NCBI RefSeq assembly: GCF_001898805.1
Contig: NZ_MKVJ01000021.1
Span: 238,506-302,505 of the forward strand
Direction of reading: 5' to 3'
DNA: 64,000 bases
DNA from: Leifsonia sp. 71-9
Lineage (GTDB): Bacteria; Actinomycetota; Actinomycetes; Actinomycetales; Microbacteriaceae
Made by a program: the position numbers and the translations under genes. Below are positions 1-8,780 of the stretch, piece by piece (position 1 is the stretch's first letter; each line of letters starts with the position of its first letter). The notes under the pieces were generated by a model, which worked only from the letters and a program-made list of their open reading frames with translations, was not told the DNA's origin and did no database searches.

Positions 1-100
1 CTGCAGCCATTGCTGCTCCTTTCGCTGGCTTCTGGTTTCCCGTCGAACGGTAGGCCGGGCAGCGGTCAGGTACAGGGCCTGGACTTCACAGGTGGATGGT

Positions 101-140
101 GCGACGCAACGCGATGCGACGCAACGCGATGCGACGCGAT
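101..140. repeat. 15-bp tandem repeat downstream of the importer operon
   Basis: A 15-base unit (GCGACGCAACGCGAT) occurs at 101-115 and 116-130 and again as a shortened copy at 131-140. It lies just beyond the stop codon of the permease gene on the minus strand. Positions 1-100 show no convincing gene. No spacers separate the copies, so this is a simple tandem repeat. Confidence 0.8.
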
Positions 141-153
141 GGGCCGCGTCCGC

Positions 154-1074
154 TCAGGCCCAGCGGCGGTTCGCCCACCGCTCGAACAGACCGACGAGGG
201 AGTCCGTCGCCTTGCCGAGCAGGGCCAGCAGGATGATCGCCAGGAAGAGCCGGTCGGTGCGTCCGTTGTTCTGGGAGTCGCTCAGCAGGAAGCCGAGTCC
301 CATGGAGGAGGCGATGAGCTCGGCCGCGACCAGGAACAGCCACGCCTGCGCGAGCGCGAGCCGCAGGCCCGAGATCACCGCGGGCAGGACGGACGGCAGC
401 TGGACCGTCGTGAACAGCCGCACGCCGTTCAGCCCGAACGCGCGACCGGCCTCCACGAGGTGCCGGTCGACATGCTTCAGGGAGGCCGCCACCGTCGTGT
501 ACACGGGGAAGAAGGCGCCGATCGCGATCAGGATGATCTTGGAGTCCTCGCCGATCTTGAACCACAGGATCAGCAGCGGCACCCAGGCGAGCGACGGAAC
601 CGCGCGCACCGCGGCGAGGGTGGAACTGAACAGGATGTCCGCGAGCCTCGAGAGCCCGACCACGGCACCGAGCACCAGGCCGAGCGCCGCGCCGCAGGCG
701 AAGCCGATCAGCACGCGCTGTGTCGAGATCGCGATGTAGAGCCCGAGCAGCCCGCGCTGGGCGAGATCGACCGCCGCGTTCCAGACCATGGTCGGGGACG
801 GCAGCTGCGCGGACGTGAACGCACCGGAGGTGCTGGCGAGCTGCCAGACCACCAGGATGATCGCCGGCAGGACGAGCCCGCCGGTGATCCGCACCCAGCG
901 CCGGGAGAGGAACGGCGTGCGCGCTGCGAGCGCTCCGCCTTCCACCACCACGCGCGGTCCGTCGGGCGGCCGGGGTGTCTCCCGTGCGACGGAGGTCGCA
1001 CTTCCGACCTCGCCGCCGGGGCCGCCGACGACGATCAGCGGGCCGTCGCCCTCCGGTGCGTTCTGATACGACAT
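154..1074 (-). CDS. ABC transporter permease, SsuC-type (sulfonate/nitrate/taurine family)
   Basis: This 306-residue protein is the inner-membrane channel of a type I importer. A cytoplasmic N-terminal stretch of about 70 residues rich in Gly, Pro and Arg precedes about six hydrophobic segments. The EAA-loop region before the last helices resembles BinPDT_transp_1 permeases. The ATG at 1074 has a GGAGG box overlapping the end of the upstream substrate-binding gene, whose stop is 8 bases away. It is the last gene of the ATPase, binding protein, permease order. The family moves aliphatic sulfonates, nitrate or taurine; no SsuD monooxygenase is nearby, so the substrate is open. Confidence 0.85.
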   Translation of the reverse strand: MSYQNAPEGDGPLIVVGGPGGEVGSATSVARETPRPPDGPRVVVEGGALAARTPFLSRRWVRITGGLVLPAIILVVWQLASTSGAFTSAQLPSPTMVWNAAVDLAQRGLLGLYIAISTQRVLIGFACGAALGLVLGAVVGLSRLADILFSSTLAAVRAVPSLAWVPLLILWFKIGEDSKIILIAIGAFFPVYTTVAASLKHVDRHLVEAGRAFGLNGVRLFTTVQLPSVLPAVISGLRLALAQAWLFLVAAELIASSMGLGFLLSDSQNNGRTDRLFLAIILLALLGKATDSLVGLFERWANRRWA

Positions 1075-1081
1075 GGCCGGG

Positions 1082-2128
1082 TCAGCCTCCGATGGCGCTC
1101 GGGTCCGCCTTCTTCGCGAAGGTCGGGTCGAGCAGGCTCTTCAGCGCCGCGTCGATGTTCGACTGCGAGGCGACGTCGCCGGTCTGGACGAAGATCGGGC
1201 CGACCTTCTTGAGCACCTTCAGCTGCGCGTCACCGGGGATCGGCGAGACGTCGAGGTTGGTGCGCTCGGTGATGACGGTGGTCGCGACCGGGAGGGAGAT
1301 GCTGGCGGCGTCCGCGAGGATCTGCGACGTCTCGTCCTGGTGCTTCAGCGCCCAGGCGCGGGCGTACTCGTAGGTGTTCACGACGGTCTGCGCCACGTCG
1401 GGCTTGCTCGACACGAAGGACTCCGTCGCGTTGAGGAATCCGTAGGTGTTGAAGGCGACGTTGCGGTAGATCAGCTTGGCGCCGGAGGCCTGCGCGTTCG
1501 CCATGATCGGGTCGAGACCGGCCCAGGCGTCGACCGAGCCGTTCTGCAGCGCGGCCCAGCCGTCGGCGTGCTGGAGGTTCTGGATGGTGACGTCGTCGGC
1601 CGAGAGCCCGTTGGCCTCCAGCGCCTGCAGCAGGAAGAAGTAGGGGTCGGTGCCCTTGGTCGCGGCGATCTGCTTGCCCTTGAGCTCCTTCACGTCGGTG
1701 ATGGTCGAGTTCGGGCCGACCACCAGGGCGGACCACTCGGGCTGCGAGAAGATGTCGATCGTCTTGATCTGCGAGTCGTTGGAGCGGGCGAGCAGCGCCG
1801 CCGATCCCGCGGTGGAGCCGACGTCGATGGCACCGGAGCGGAGGGCCTCGTTGGCCTTGTTGGAGCCGGCGGACTGCACCCAGTTGACCGTGATGTCCTG
1901 CTTGGCGAGGGCCTTCTCGAGCCAGCCCTCCTTCTTGATCACCAGGCTGAGCGGGTTGTAGGTGGCGAAGTCGATGTTGAGCGTTCCGCCCTTCGTGACC
2001 GTGCCGGGGGTGCTGCTGGCGGCGGCGCCCGAAGCCGAGCCCTCTCCCGCGACGCAGCCCGAGAGCAGCAGTGTCGCCGCGGCGGCGGCCGCCACGAGGG
2101 CGGTGACGATGGTGGGTGTGCGGCGCAT
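1082..2128 (-). CDS. ABC transporter substrate-binding lipoprotein, SsuA-like
   Basis: The 348-residue product begins with a lipoprotein signal peptide whose lipobox is LLLSGC (Cys near residue 25), so it should be anchored outside the membrane. The mature part matches periplasmic binding proteins of the aliphatic sulfonate (SsuA/NMT1) family, with the typical lobe motifs GGTLNIDFATYNP near the start and GSVDAWAGLDPI in the middle. A strong AGGAGG box lies 4 bases before the ATG. It sits between the ATPase (162 bp upstream) and the permease (7 bp downstream). Ligand identity cannot be read from the sequence. Confidence 0.85.
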   Translation of the reverse strand: MRRTPTIVTALVAAAAAATLLLSGCVAGEGSASGAAASSTPGTVTKGGTLNIDFATYNPLSLVIKKEGWLEKALAKQDITVNWVQSAGSNKANEALRSGAIDVGSTAGSAALLARSNDSQIKTIDIFSQPEWSALVVGPNSTITDVKELKGKQIAATKGTDPYFFLLQALEANGLSADDVTIQNLQHADGWAALQNGSVDAWAGLDPIMANAQASGAKLIYRNVAFNTYGFLNATESFVSSKPDVAQTVVNTYEYARAWALKHQDETSQILADAASISLPVATTVITERTNLDVSPIPGDAQLKVLKKVGPIFVQTGDVASQSNIDAALKSLLDPTFAKKADPSAIGG

Positions 2129-2290
2129 GAGGCCTCCTGGTCCGTGGCTCGGTCGAGCCGTGCTGTGTGGGTGCGGTGGTGAGGTGCTGGTGCTGGTGCT
2201 GGTGCTGTGGTGCCGGTGGTGCGGATGGTGCTGGATCGAGCCTCCCGTGCGGTGCCGGTCCGCGGGGGTGGGACCGCCCGATCGGTGGAG
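2129..2290. repeat. Intergenic region with GGTGCT hexamer repeats
   Basis: This 162-base gap between the ATPase and binding-protein genes contains four exact GGTGCT units at 2183-2206, followed by degenerate copies. Any reading frame through it is low-complexity, so I call no gene. The SsuA ribosome-binding site lies at its left edge. Confidence 0.7.
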
Positions 2291-3157
2291 TCAGACCAGT
2301 GAGGCCTCGGTTGTGGATGACATTCGACCGCCGGCCGGCGCGGAGCCCGCGTGCGCGTTCCCGTGCCGGTCGATGCCGAGTCCGTCGAGCAGGTCGGCGC
2401 GCAGTTCGGCGAGCTCCGCCGACCCGCGGTCGCGCGGGCGCGCGCCGGGCACGGTCGTGATGCTGCGGATGGTCGCGCCCGCGCGCCCCGGCTCGGCGCC
2501 CAGCAGGATGATGCGGTCGGCGAGCTGCAGCGCCTCGTCGACGTCGTGTGTCACGAGCAGGATGGTCGCGGGCGCCGCGGAGTGCACGTCGACGAGGAGG
2601 TCCTGCATCTTCAGCCGGGTCAGGGCGTCGAGGGCGCCGAACGGCTCGTCGAGCAGCAGGACGCCGGGGTTGCGGGCCAGGGCGCGAGCCAGCGAGGCGC
2701 GCTGCGCCATGCCGCCGGACACCTCCCGGGGCCGGAGGGCGGCGGACGCGGAGAGTCCGACGAGGTCGAGCAGCCGGGCGACGCGTTCACGACCGGCCGT
2801 GCGGTCCAGCCCGTGCGGCAGCCCGAGGGCGACGTTGTCGGCCAGGGAGCGCCAGGGCAGCAGCCGCGGCTCCTGGAAGCCGACCGCGCAGCGCGGGTCG
2901 ACGCCCGCGACCGCGGAACCGTCGATCAGGGCAGCACCCGCGGTCGGGTGGTCGAGACCTCCGGCGATGCGCAGCAGCGTGGACTTGCCGCAGCCGCTCG
3001 CACCGAGGATGGCGACGACCTCGCCCGCCTCGACCCGCAGGGAGACATCGCGCAGCACGGGGCGCACCTCGCTCGCCGCGCCGCGCTTCGTGGGCGCCGC
3101 GAAGGCGCGACCGACTCCGGCGAACTCGACGGGGTAGGCGGACGATGTCTCGGACAT
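2291..3157 (-). CDS. ABC transporter ATP-binding protein, SsuB-type
   Basis: This 288-residue ATPase carries all expected motifs in order: Walker A GASGCGKST (about residue 55), Q-loop QEPRLLPW, signature VSGGMAQR, Walker B LLLDEPFGALD and the H-loop THD. It should power the importer encoded by the two downstream genes. The C-terminal extension of about 50 residues after the cassette is slightly long. A TAGCGT -10 box sits 9 bases before the ATG on the minus strand. It is the first gene of the three-gene operon. Confidence 0.88.
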   Translation of the reverse strand: MSETSSAYPVEFAGVGRAFAAPTKRGAASEVRPVLRDVSLRVEAGEVVAILGASGCGKSTLLRIAGGLDHPTAGAALIDGSAVAGVDPRCAVGFQEPRLLPWRSLADNVALGLPHGLDRTAGRERVARLLDLVGLSASAALRPREVSGGMAQRASLARALARNPGVLLLDEPFGALDALTRLKMQDLLVDVHSAAPATILLVTHDVDEALQLADRIILLGAEPGRAGATIRSITTVPGARPRDRGSAELAELRADLLDGLGIDRHGNAHAGSAPAGGRMSSTTEASLV

Positions 3158-3285
3158 GGTGCTCCGACGCTACCGAAGCGCCCGCATGCCCGCCCGGGCG
3201 ATGAAACGTGGCGTAACGAAACCTTGCCCGCTGGGCCGTGGCGACTCCGCGGCGGGCGCGCCGGGTGGGTCGGGCGCGTCCGGTG

Positions 3286-4131
3286 TCAGCCGAAGATCAT
3301 CGGTCGGTCTTCGTCCTCGTCGCCGGGGTCGTCGGTGAGCTCCACCAGCACCGGCACGTGGTCGCTCGGGGCGTCGCCCTTGCGCTCGTCGCGGTGGATG
3401 GAGGCTCCCGCGACCCGGTCGGCGAACGCCTCCGACCCCATGATGAAGTCGATCCGCAGGCCCTCGTTGCGCGGGAACCGCAGCTGCTTGTAGTCCCAGT
3501 AGGTGTAGCCCTGTGGCACGAGCGGCCGCACCACGTCGGTGAGGCCGGCGGCCTCGAACGCCGAGAACGCCGAGCGCTCCGGGGGAGAGATGTGCGTCGA
3601 GACGCCGGGGATGAGGCTCGGGTCGCCGACGTCGGAGTCCAGCGGGGCCACGTTCCAGTCGCCCATCAGCGCGAGCGGGAGGTGCGGGTTCTCGGCCAGC
3701 CACCGGCGGGTGTCCTCCGCCAGCGTCGCGAGCCAGTCGAGCTTGTAGTGGTAGTGCGGGTCGTCGAGGGCGCGGCCGTTCGGCACGTACAGGCTCCAGA
3801 GCCGCACGCCGTCGACGGTCGCGCCGATCGCGCGCGCCTCCGTTGGCAGGTCGGGGCCGTCATGGCCTTTCAGGAAGCCGGGCATGTCCGGGAACCCGAT
3901 CTGCACGTCCTCGATCGGCAGACGGCTCGCGATCGCGACGCCGTTCCACTGGTTCAGGCCGTGCAGCACGACCTCGTATCCGGCGTCCTCGAACGGTCCG
4001 TACGGGAACTGCTCCGGCTTGCACTTGATCTCCTGCATGGCCAGCACATCCACGTCTTCACGGACCAGCCAGTCCACGACTCGGCCGACTCGGGTGCGGA
4101 TGGAGTTGACGTTCCAGGTGGCGACACGCAT
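3286..4131 (-). CDS. xthA: Exodeoxyribonuclease III (XthA-type AP endonuclease)
   Basis: The 281-residue protein starts MRVATWNVNSIRTR and carries the exonuclease III/endonuclease/phosphatase motifs: the MQEIKC metal-binding Glu, the YVPNG segment, GDWNVAP, DFIMGS and the C-terminal SDHVPV catalytic Asp-His pair. It incises DNA at abasic sites and trims 3' ends in base-excision repair. An open frame continues about 259 codons upstream, but the family starts at this ATG, which also has a TACGAT -10 hexamer exactly six bases before it. The acidic tail is a small variation. Confidence 0.93.
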   Translation of the reverse strand: MRVATWNVNSIRTRVGRVVDWLVREDVDVLAMQEIKCKPEQFPYGPFEDAGYEVVLHGLNQWNGVAIASRLPIEDVQIGFPDMPGFLKGHDGPDLPTEARAIGATVDGVRLWSLYVPNGRALDDPHYHYKLDWLATLAEDTRRWLAENPHLPLALMGDWNVAPLDSDVGDPSLIPGVSTHISPPERSAFSAFEAAGLTDVVRPLVPQGYTYWDYKQLRFPRNEGLRIDFIMGSEAFADRVAGASIHRDERKGDAPSDHVPVLVELTDDPGDEDEDRPMIFG

Positions 4132-4173
4132 GCACCGATCGTATCGGGGGGCCCGCCCCCATAGAATCGGGAC
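4132..4173. promoter_or_regulatory. Compact divergent leaderless promoters for exonuclease III and pyrE
   Basis: Only 42 bases separate the two start codons. On the minus strand TACGAT (4138-4143) lies six bases before the exonuclease ATG. On the plus strand TAGAAT (4162-4167) lies six bases before the pyrE GTG. The -35 region of each promoter must overlap the -10 of the other. A GGGGG/CCCCC inverted repeat lies between them. Confidence 0.7.
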
Positions 4174-4722
4174 GTGACCGACGCACGACAGCAGCTCATC
4201 GACTACATCTCGGCCGACGCCGTCTTCCACGGGGACTTCACGCTCACGAGCGGAAAGAAGGCCACGTACTACGTCGACCTGCGCAAGGTCAGCCTCGACC
4301 ACCGGGTCGCCCCGCTGATCGGCCAGGTCATGCTCGACCTCATCGCCGACATCCCCGACGTCTCCGCCGTGGGCGGGATGACGATGGGCGCCGACCCGGT
4401 CGCCGCCGCCATCCTGCACCAGGGCGCTGCACGCGGCGCGGAGTATGACGCGTTCGTCGTGCGCAAGGAGCCGAAGGACCACGGCCGCGGCAAGCAGGTC
4501 GAGGGCCCGGACCTCGCCGGCAAGCGCGTCATCGTCCTCGAGGACACCTCGACCACCGGAGGCTCCCCGCTCAAGGCCGTCGAGGCGCTGAAGAAGGTCG
4601 GAGCGGAGATCGCCGCCGTGGCCGTGGTCGTCGACCGCGACACCGGCGCGCGCGAGATCATCGAAGCCGCCGGTTACCCCTACTACGCTGCGATCGGCCT
4701 GAAGGATCTGGGGCTGGCCTAG
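4174..4722 (+). CDS. pyrE: Orotate phosphoribosyltransferase
   Basis: This 182-residue protein converts orotate and PRPP to orotidine 5'-phosphate in pyrimidine synthesis. The PRPP-binding motif VIVLEDTSTTGGS lies near residues 110-125, and the KKATYYVDLRK segment is typical of the family. The start is GTG with TAGAAT six bases upstream and no Shine-Dalgarno, so the mRNA is probably leaderless. Its stop TAG shares a base with the GTG of the next gene, so the two are probably translated together. Confidence 0.93.
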   Translation: MTDARQQLIDYISADAVFHGDFTLTSGKKATYYVDLRKVSLDHRVAPLIGQVMLDLIADIPDVSAVGGMTMGADPVAAAILHQGAARGAEYDAFVVRKEPKDHGRGKQVEGPDLAGKRVIVLEDTSTTGGSPLKAVEALKKVGAEIAAVAVVVDRDTGAREIIEAAGYPYYAAIGLKDLGLA

Positions 4723-7358
4723 TGGCCGATCACCGCGACCCGGCGAACGGAGACGGCGACGACGCCGAAGCGCCGCCGAGCTCTGCTGCGCCCGGAGCGG
4801 AGGAGCCGGAGTTCGGCAGCCCCGAGTGGCTGTTCCGGGAGCTGGGCACGCAGCCCGAGGTCGTCGAGCCCGACGAGCCGGAGCCCGCGCCCCTGTCGCG
4901 TCGTGCACGTCGTGCCGCCGCCGCGGAGCCCGTCGAGCCGAGCGAGCCGACCGCGCCCGCCGATCCGGGGGATGACGCCGAAGGGACCGGTCCCCAGGCG
5001 GAGCCGGCCGCGGGACCCGCGCCGTTCACCTGGAACCTGACGCCGGGAGCCGGCGAGGACCCGCTCGTGGTGAACACCTCGTCGAAGCCCGTCGAGCCCG
5101 GGGTGCCGCTGGTGCCCGCGGTGCCGGTGGAGGCGTCGGGGCCCGAGGGCGCGGAGGCGGAGCCGGAGTCGAGCGTGCCGGTTGAGCCGAGCGTGCCGGT
5201 CGAGCCGAGCGTGCAGGAGCCGACTTTGCCGGAGCCGACGCTTCCCGTCGAGCCGAGCCAGCCTGGCCCGACCGTGCCGGAGCCAACGCTCCCCGGTGCA
5301 CCGAGCCTTCCGGAGCCGACGTTGCCCGTTCAGCCGAGCGTGCCCGAACCGGCGGAGCCCGAGCCTGCTCTTCCCGAGCCTCCCCGATTCAAGGCGCCGG
5401 TCTCGGAGCCCACTGTCCCGGTGGTCCCTGTGGTCCCGGGGCTTCCGGAGCCCCCGACCGTGCCGCCGGTCGCCGCGGAGACGCCCGCCGCCTCGGAACC
5501 GCTCGTGCCGCCGGTGGCGGCCGAACCGCCCAGCTTCCTCGCGTCGCTGCGAATGCCCAAGCCTCCCGAGTGGGACGAGCCGGCCGCACCCGCCGAGTCG
5601 ACCGCCCCGGCCCCGCAGGCCGCCGACGGGCAGCAGCCCGGCGGCGAGCAGGATGACACCGCGCCGGAGGAGCCGCAGGGCCACGGCCTCGCAGCGCTCC
5701 TCGGATACGGTGCGCCCGCCTCTGATGCCCCGTCCTCCCGCTCGGTGATCGGCGACACGACCGGCATCATCCCCATTGTCCCCGGATCCCTCACGCCGCC
5801 CGCACCCACCGTGCTGCCGCCCGCGACCGTGCTGCCCCCGGCCACTCCTCCTCCCGCCGCTGCGGAGCCGCCCGCCGCCCCACTGCCTCCCGTCACGCCT
5901 CCGCCGGTGGTCCCGCCCGCGTTCGCAGCCCCGACCCCGCCGGCCGAGCCGGTGCTCCCGCCGCCGCACGCCGCGGACCTCGTCGAGCCGGCGCCCGACA
6001 GCGCAGGTGTGCCGACAACGAAGCTCGACACGTCCGAGATGGCTGCCCTGCTCGCCGCCCGCATCGGCGACCCGGACCCGCTCGCGCCCGTCACTCCCGT
6101 CGAAGCGCCGCCCGCGGCCGCCGCGGCCGAGCCGACCACGGTTCTCCCGGTCGTCGAGTCCGTGTTCTCGGAGTCGGTGCCCGTCGCGCCCGAGCCCGCC
6201 GCCGATCCGCTCGACGCGGAGTCCGACCAGCCTGAGGATGAGGCGGAGCCGGACGACGGCATCGCCGCACTCTTCGGCGACGTCGCCGAGCCGGAGGCGG
6301 AGGACGAGCCCGAAGCCGACCTCGAGCCCGAACTCCAGCCCGCGTCCGACACCCCTCCCGCGTCCGACACCCCTCCCGCGTTCGCGGCCCCCGCTGACCC
6401 GGTCCCCGCTGACCCGGTCCCCGCCGACCCGGCCACCGCCGAGCCCTCCCCCGCCGACACCATCCTCTTCCCCGAACAGGGAGCCGCCGAGCCGAGCGCG
6501 GCGATGGAGGGCCCGCAGCTCACCGAGCCGTTCACGGAGCCCTTCTCCGCGCCGTTCACCGGCCCGCTGACCGTGCCGGAGGAGACCCTCCCCGCGCCGG
6601 CCTTCGCCGCCGACCCCACGGTCGTGATCCCGTCCGCGGCGACGCCGCCGATCGCCCCGCCGCCCGAGCTCCCGGCGGACGTGCCCGGCAGCCCGACCAC
6701 GTCCGGCGGCGGCCCCGGCGACACGACGGGGACCACCCCGCCGGAGCGTCCGCGCAACCCGCGCAACAACCGCATCCTCTTCATCGTGGCCGGTGCGCTC
6801 GCGGTGATCCTTGTGCTGATCGGCCTCTTCGCTCTCGGCACGCGCCTGCCCTCGCTCTTCGGAGCGTCCGCGTCGAGCCCGAAGGCCTCCGGGTCGACGT
6901 CCCCCTCGGCGACCCCGACGCCGACTCCCACCCCGACGCCCACGGTCACCCCGAAGCCGGCGGCCCCCGCCGCGGCCGGCGTCGCCGCGTGGGATGCGCT
7001 GGGCGGCGGCGAGTGCATCGAGCCGTACACGACGCCCTGGGCGGAGTCGTTCACGGTGGTCGACTGCGCGGCGCCGCACACCGCGCAGATGGTCTACACG
7101 GGCATCCTGAACCCGGACATCGCGGCCCCCTACCCGGGCGCCGACGCGCTGGGGCAGCAGATCAACGGCCTGTGCACCGCGCCGGGCGTGATCGATCTGA
7201 ACGCCGCCGCGGCGTACACCGGTCTGCAGGTGCAGGGCACGTTCCCGGCGACCGAGGAGCAGTGGAAGTCCGGGCAGCGCGCGTACTACTGCTTCGCGAC
7301 CCGCTCGACGGGCGAGCCGATGACGTCGTCGGTCGCGGGGCCGGGCCCGACCGGCTGA
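4722..7358 (+). CDS. Very long proline/glutamate-rich membrane protein with septum-formation domain
   Basis: The 878-residue product has about 680 residues of disordered cytoplasmic sequence rich in Pro, Glu, Ala and Val, including degenerate VEPS and PTLPEP repeats around residues 145-230. A single transmembrane helix follows at about 684-706. A TP-rich spacer then leads to a C-terminal domain of about 110 residues with conserved Cys (GGECIEPY, VDCAAPH, CTAPG, YYCFAT) matching the Septum_form family. The GTG overlaps the pyrE stop. Members of this family are linked to division or envelope work mainly by name, so function is inferred. It ends one base before the convergent DUF4303 gene. Confidence 0.8.
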   Translation: MADHRDPANGDGDDAEAPPSSAAPGAEEPEFGSPEWLFRELGTQPEVVEPDEPEPAPLSRRARRAAAAEPVEPSEPTAPADPGDDAEGTGPQAEPAAGPAPFTWNLTPGAGEDPLVVNTSSKPVEPGVPLVPAVPVEASGPEGAEAEPESSVPVEPSVPVEPSVQEPTLPEPTLPVEPSQPGPTVPEPTLPGAPSLPEPTLPVQPSVPEPAEPEPALPEPPRFKAPVSEPTVPVVPVVPGLPEPPTVPPVAAETPAASEPLVPPVAAEPPSFLASLRMPKPPEWDEPAAPAESTAPAPQAADGQQPGGEQDDTAPEEPQGHGLAALLGYGAPASDAPSSRSVIGDTTGIIPIVPGSLTPPAPTVLPPATVLPPATPPPAAAEPPAAPLPPVTPPPVVPPAFAAPTPPAEPVLPPPHAADLVEPAPDSAGVPTTKLDTSEMAALLAARIGDPDPLAPVTPVEAPPAAAAAEPTTVLPVVESVFSESVPVAPEPAADPLDAESDQPEDEAEPDDGIAALFGDVAEPEAEDEPEADLEPELQPASDTPPASDTPPAFAAPADPVPADPVPADPATAEPSPADTILFPEQGAAEPSAAMEGPQLTEPFTEPFSAPFTGPLTVPEETLPAPAFAADPTVVIPSAATPPIAPPPELPADVPGSPTTSGGGPGDTTGTTPPERPRNPRNNRILFIVAGALAVILVLIGLFALGTRLPSLFGASASSPKASGSTSPSATPTPTPTPTPTVTPKPAAPAAAGVAAWDALGGGECIEPYTTPWAESFTVVDCAAPHTAQMVYTGILNPDIAAPYPGADALGQQINGLCTAPGVIDLNAAAAYTGLQVQGTFPATEEQWKSGQRAYYCFATRSTGEPMTSSVAGPGPTG

Positions 7359-7359
7359 C

Positions 7360-7911
7360 CTACGCGGACCAGTCCGCCTCGTAGAGCGAGAGCGCTGAGG
7401 CCGGGTTGAGTGCGCGTGCCGACGCGAGCAGCTCGTCCGCCTCGTCGTGGCCGGGCATGGTCACGTTCACCACGACCGTGTCGCGCTCGGCGCCGGTGCC
7501 GAAGAAGCCCTCCGCATCGAGGTCGGCGAGCGCACCGGTGATCGCGTCGAAGAGGGCCTCGTTGACCGCGCGCGGCCGGTCGTAGGGGTTGCCGAACGTG
7601 TCGAACAGGCGCTCCACCTCGGCGAATCCCTCGTCGCCGAACAGGTCGAACGGCGAATCGTTCTCCGCCCAGCGCAGTTCGTCCCTGCTCACGACCATCC
7701 CACGCATCCGGTAGTCGTCGACGACGCGGGCCTGCCCCTCCGCCGAGATCGCGGTCGGCACCGGCCGGTGCGCGAGCGGCGTGGTCCACAGCCCGAAGTA
7801 GTAGAACGACTCGGGATGCTCGCGACGCAGGTCCGTCCACGCGGCGCGCGCGGCCTCGCGGATGGCGGCCCGCACGCGGTCGTACGCGGCGGGGTGGTGC
7901 TCGAGGGTCAC
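7360..7911 (-). CDS. DUF4303 family protein
   Basis: The 183-residue protein is soluble and acidic. It matches the DUF4303 pattern: an N-terminal helix with the REHPESFYYFGLWT segment, then WAENDSPFDLFGD and a C-terminal GHDEADELLASAR segment. No biochemical role is established for the family, which is sometimes found with polymorphic toxin immunity genes; I see no toxin here. It starts with GTG four bases after the stop of the HAD phosphatase gene, so both are likely in one transcript. Confidence 0.75.
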   Translation of the reverse strand: MTLEHHPAAYDRVRAAIREAARAAWTDLRREHPESFYYFGLWTTPLAHRPVPTAISAEGQARVVDDYRMRGMVVSRDELRWAENDSPFDLFGDEGFAEVERLFDTFGNPYDRPRAVNEALFDAITGALADLDAEGFFGTGAERDTVVVNVTMPGHDEADELLASARALNPASALSLYEADWSA

Positions 7912-7915
7912 GCCG

Positions 7916-8716
7916 TCAGAGGTCCGATTCCACGGGCTCGGGGGAGAGCAGGTCGCGCACGCCGCTCAGGATCTCGTCGGGACGGAACGGGTAGCGGTCG
8001 ATCTCGGCCTGGTCGCTGATGCCGGTGAGCACCAGGATGGTGTGGAGGCCCGCCTCGATGCCCGCGACGACGTCCGTGTCCATCCGGTCGCCGATCATGG
8101 CGGTGTTCTCGGAGTGGGCGCCGATGCGGTTGAGCGCCGAGCGGAACATCATCGGGTTGGGCTTGCCGACCACGTAGGGCTCCATGCCGCCGGTCGCCTT
8201 GGTGATCATGGCGGTCACGGCGCCGGTCGCGGGCATCGGGCCCTCGGCGCTGGGGCCGGTCGCGTCCGGGTTGGTGGAGATGAACCGGGCGCCGGCGCCG
8301 ATGAGGCGCACGGCCTTCGTGATCGCGTCGAACGAGTAGCTGCGGGTCTCGCCGACCACGACGTAGTCGGGGTTCGTGTCGGTCATGATGAAGCCGGCCT
8401 CGTGCAGCGCGGTCGTCAGACCGGCCTCGCCGATGACGTAGGCGCTGCCGCCGGGCTTCTGCGACTTGAGGAAGTCGGCGGTGGCGAGGGCGGAGGTCCA
8501 GATCGACTCCTCCGGCACATCCAGACCCGAGGCGCGGAGCCGGGCGGCGAGGTCGCGCGGGGTGTAGATGGAATTGTTCGTCAGCACGAGGAACGGCGTG
8601 CCGTTGTCGCGCCACTGCTGGATGAGATCCGAGGCACCGGGCAGCGCCTGGTTCTCATGGACGAGCACGCCGTCCATGTCCGTGAGCCAGCATTCGATCT
8701 CGTCGCGTCGCGCCAC
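7916..8716 (-). CDS. HAD-IIA family sugar-phosphatase, NagD-like
   Basis: This 266-residue HAD hydrolase has motif I LTDMDGVLV (nucleophile Asp and Asp+2), motif II VLTNNS, the KPNPMMF Lys region and motif IV IGDRMDTD. The C2-type cap between motifs II and III marks the IIA (NagD/4-nitrophenylphosphatase) subgroup, which dephosphorylates sugar phosphates or nucleotides. The start is GTG with GGAAGGGG upstream, and a TAAGCT -10 box lies farther up, back to back with the trmH promoter. Confidence 0.85.
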   Translation of the reverse strand: MARRDEIECWLTDMDGVLVHENQALPGASDLIQQWRDNGTPFLVLTNNSIYTPRDLAARLRASGLDVPEESIWTSALATADFLKSQKPGGSAYVIGEAGLTTALHEAGFIMTDTNPDYVVVGETRSYSFDAITKAVRLIGAGARFISTNPDATGPSAEGPMPATGAVTAMITKATGGMEPYVVGKPNPMMFRSALNRIGAHSENTAMIGDRMDTDVVAGIEAGLHTILVLTGISDQAEIDRYPFRPDEILSGVRDLLSPEPVESDL

Positions 8717-8768
8717 GCAAACCCCTTCCGATGGAGACTGGACGCCACCAGCTTAGAGGGCGGGCGGC

Positions 8769-8780
8769 TACGCTGGCTGG
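8769..8780 (+). promoter_or_regulatory. -10 box for the TrmH-type gene (leaderless)
   Basis: TACGCT (8769-8774) lies exactly six bases before the GTG at 8781, with no ribosome-binding site between. This geometry predicts transcription starting at the start codon. Confidence 0.6.

Noticed and set aside
101-140. Possible CRISPR-like repeat
   Set aside because: The units are 15 bases and contiguous with no spacers, and no cas genes are present.
2129-2290. Small Val/Leu-rich peptide gene over the GGTGCT repeats
   Set aside because: The frame is low complexity, lacks a ribosome-binding site and simply reflects the hexamer repeat.
3286-4908. Longer exonuclease III start at 4908
   Set aside because: The additional 259 codons run antisense through pyrE and lack family similarity. 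ATG 4131 gives the canonical N-terminus and has a promoter.
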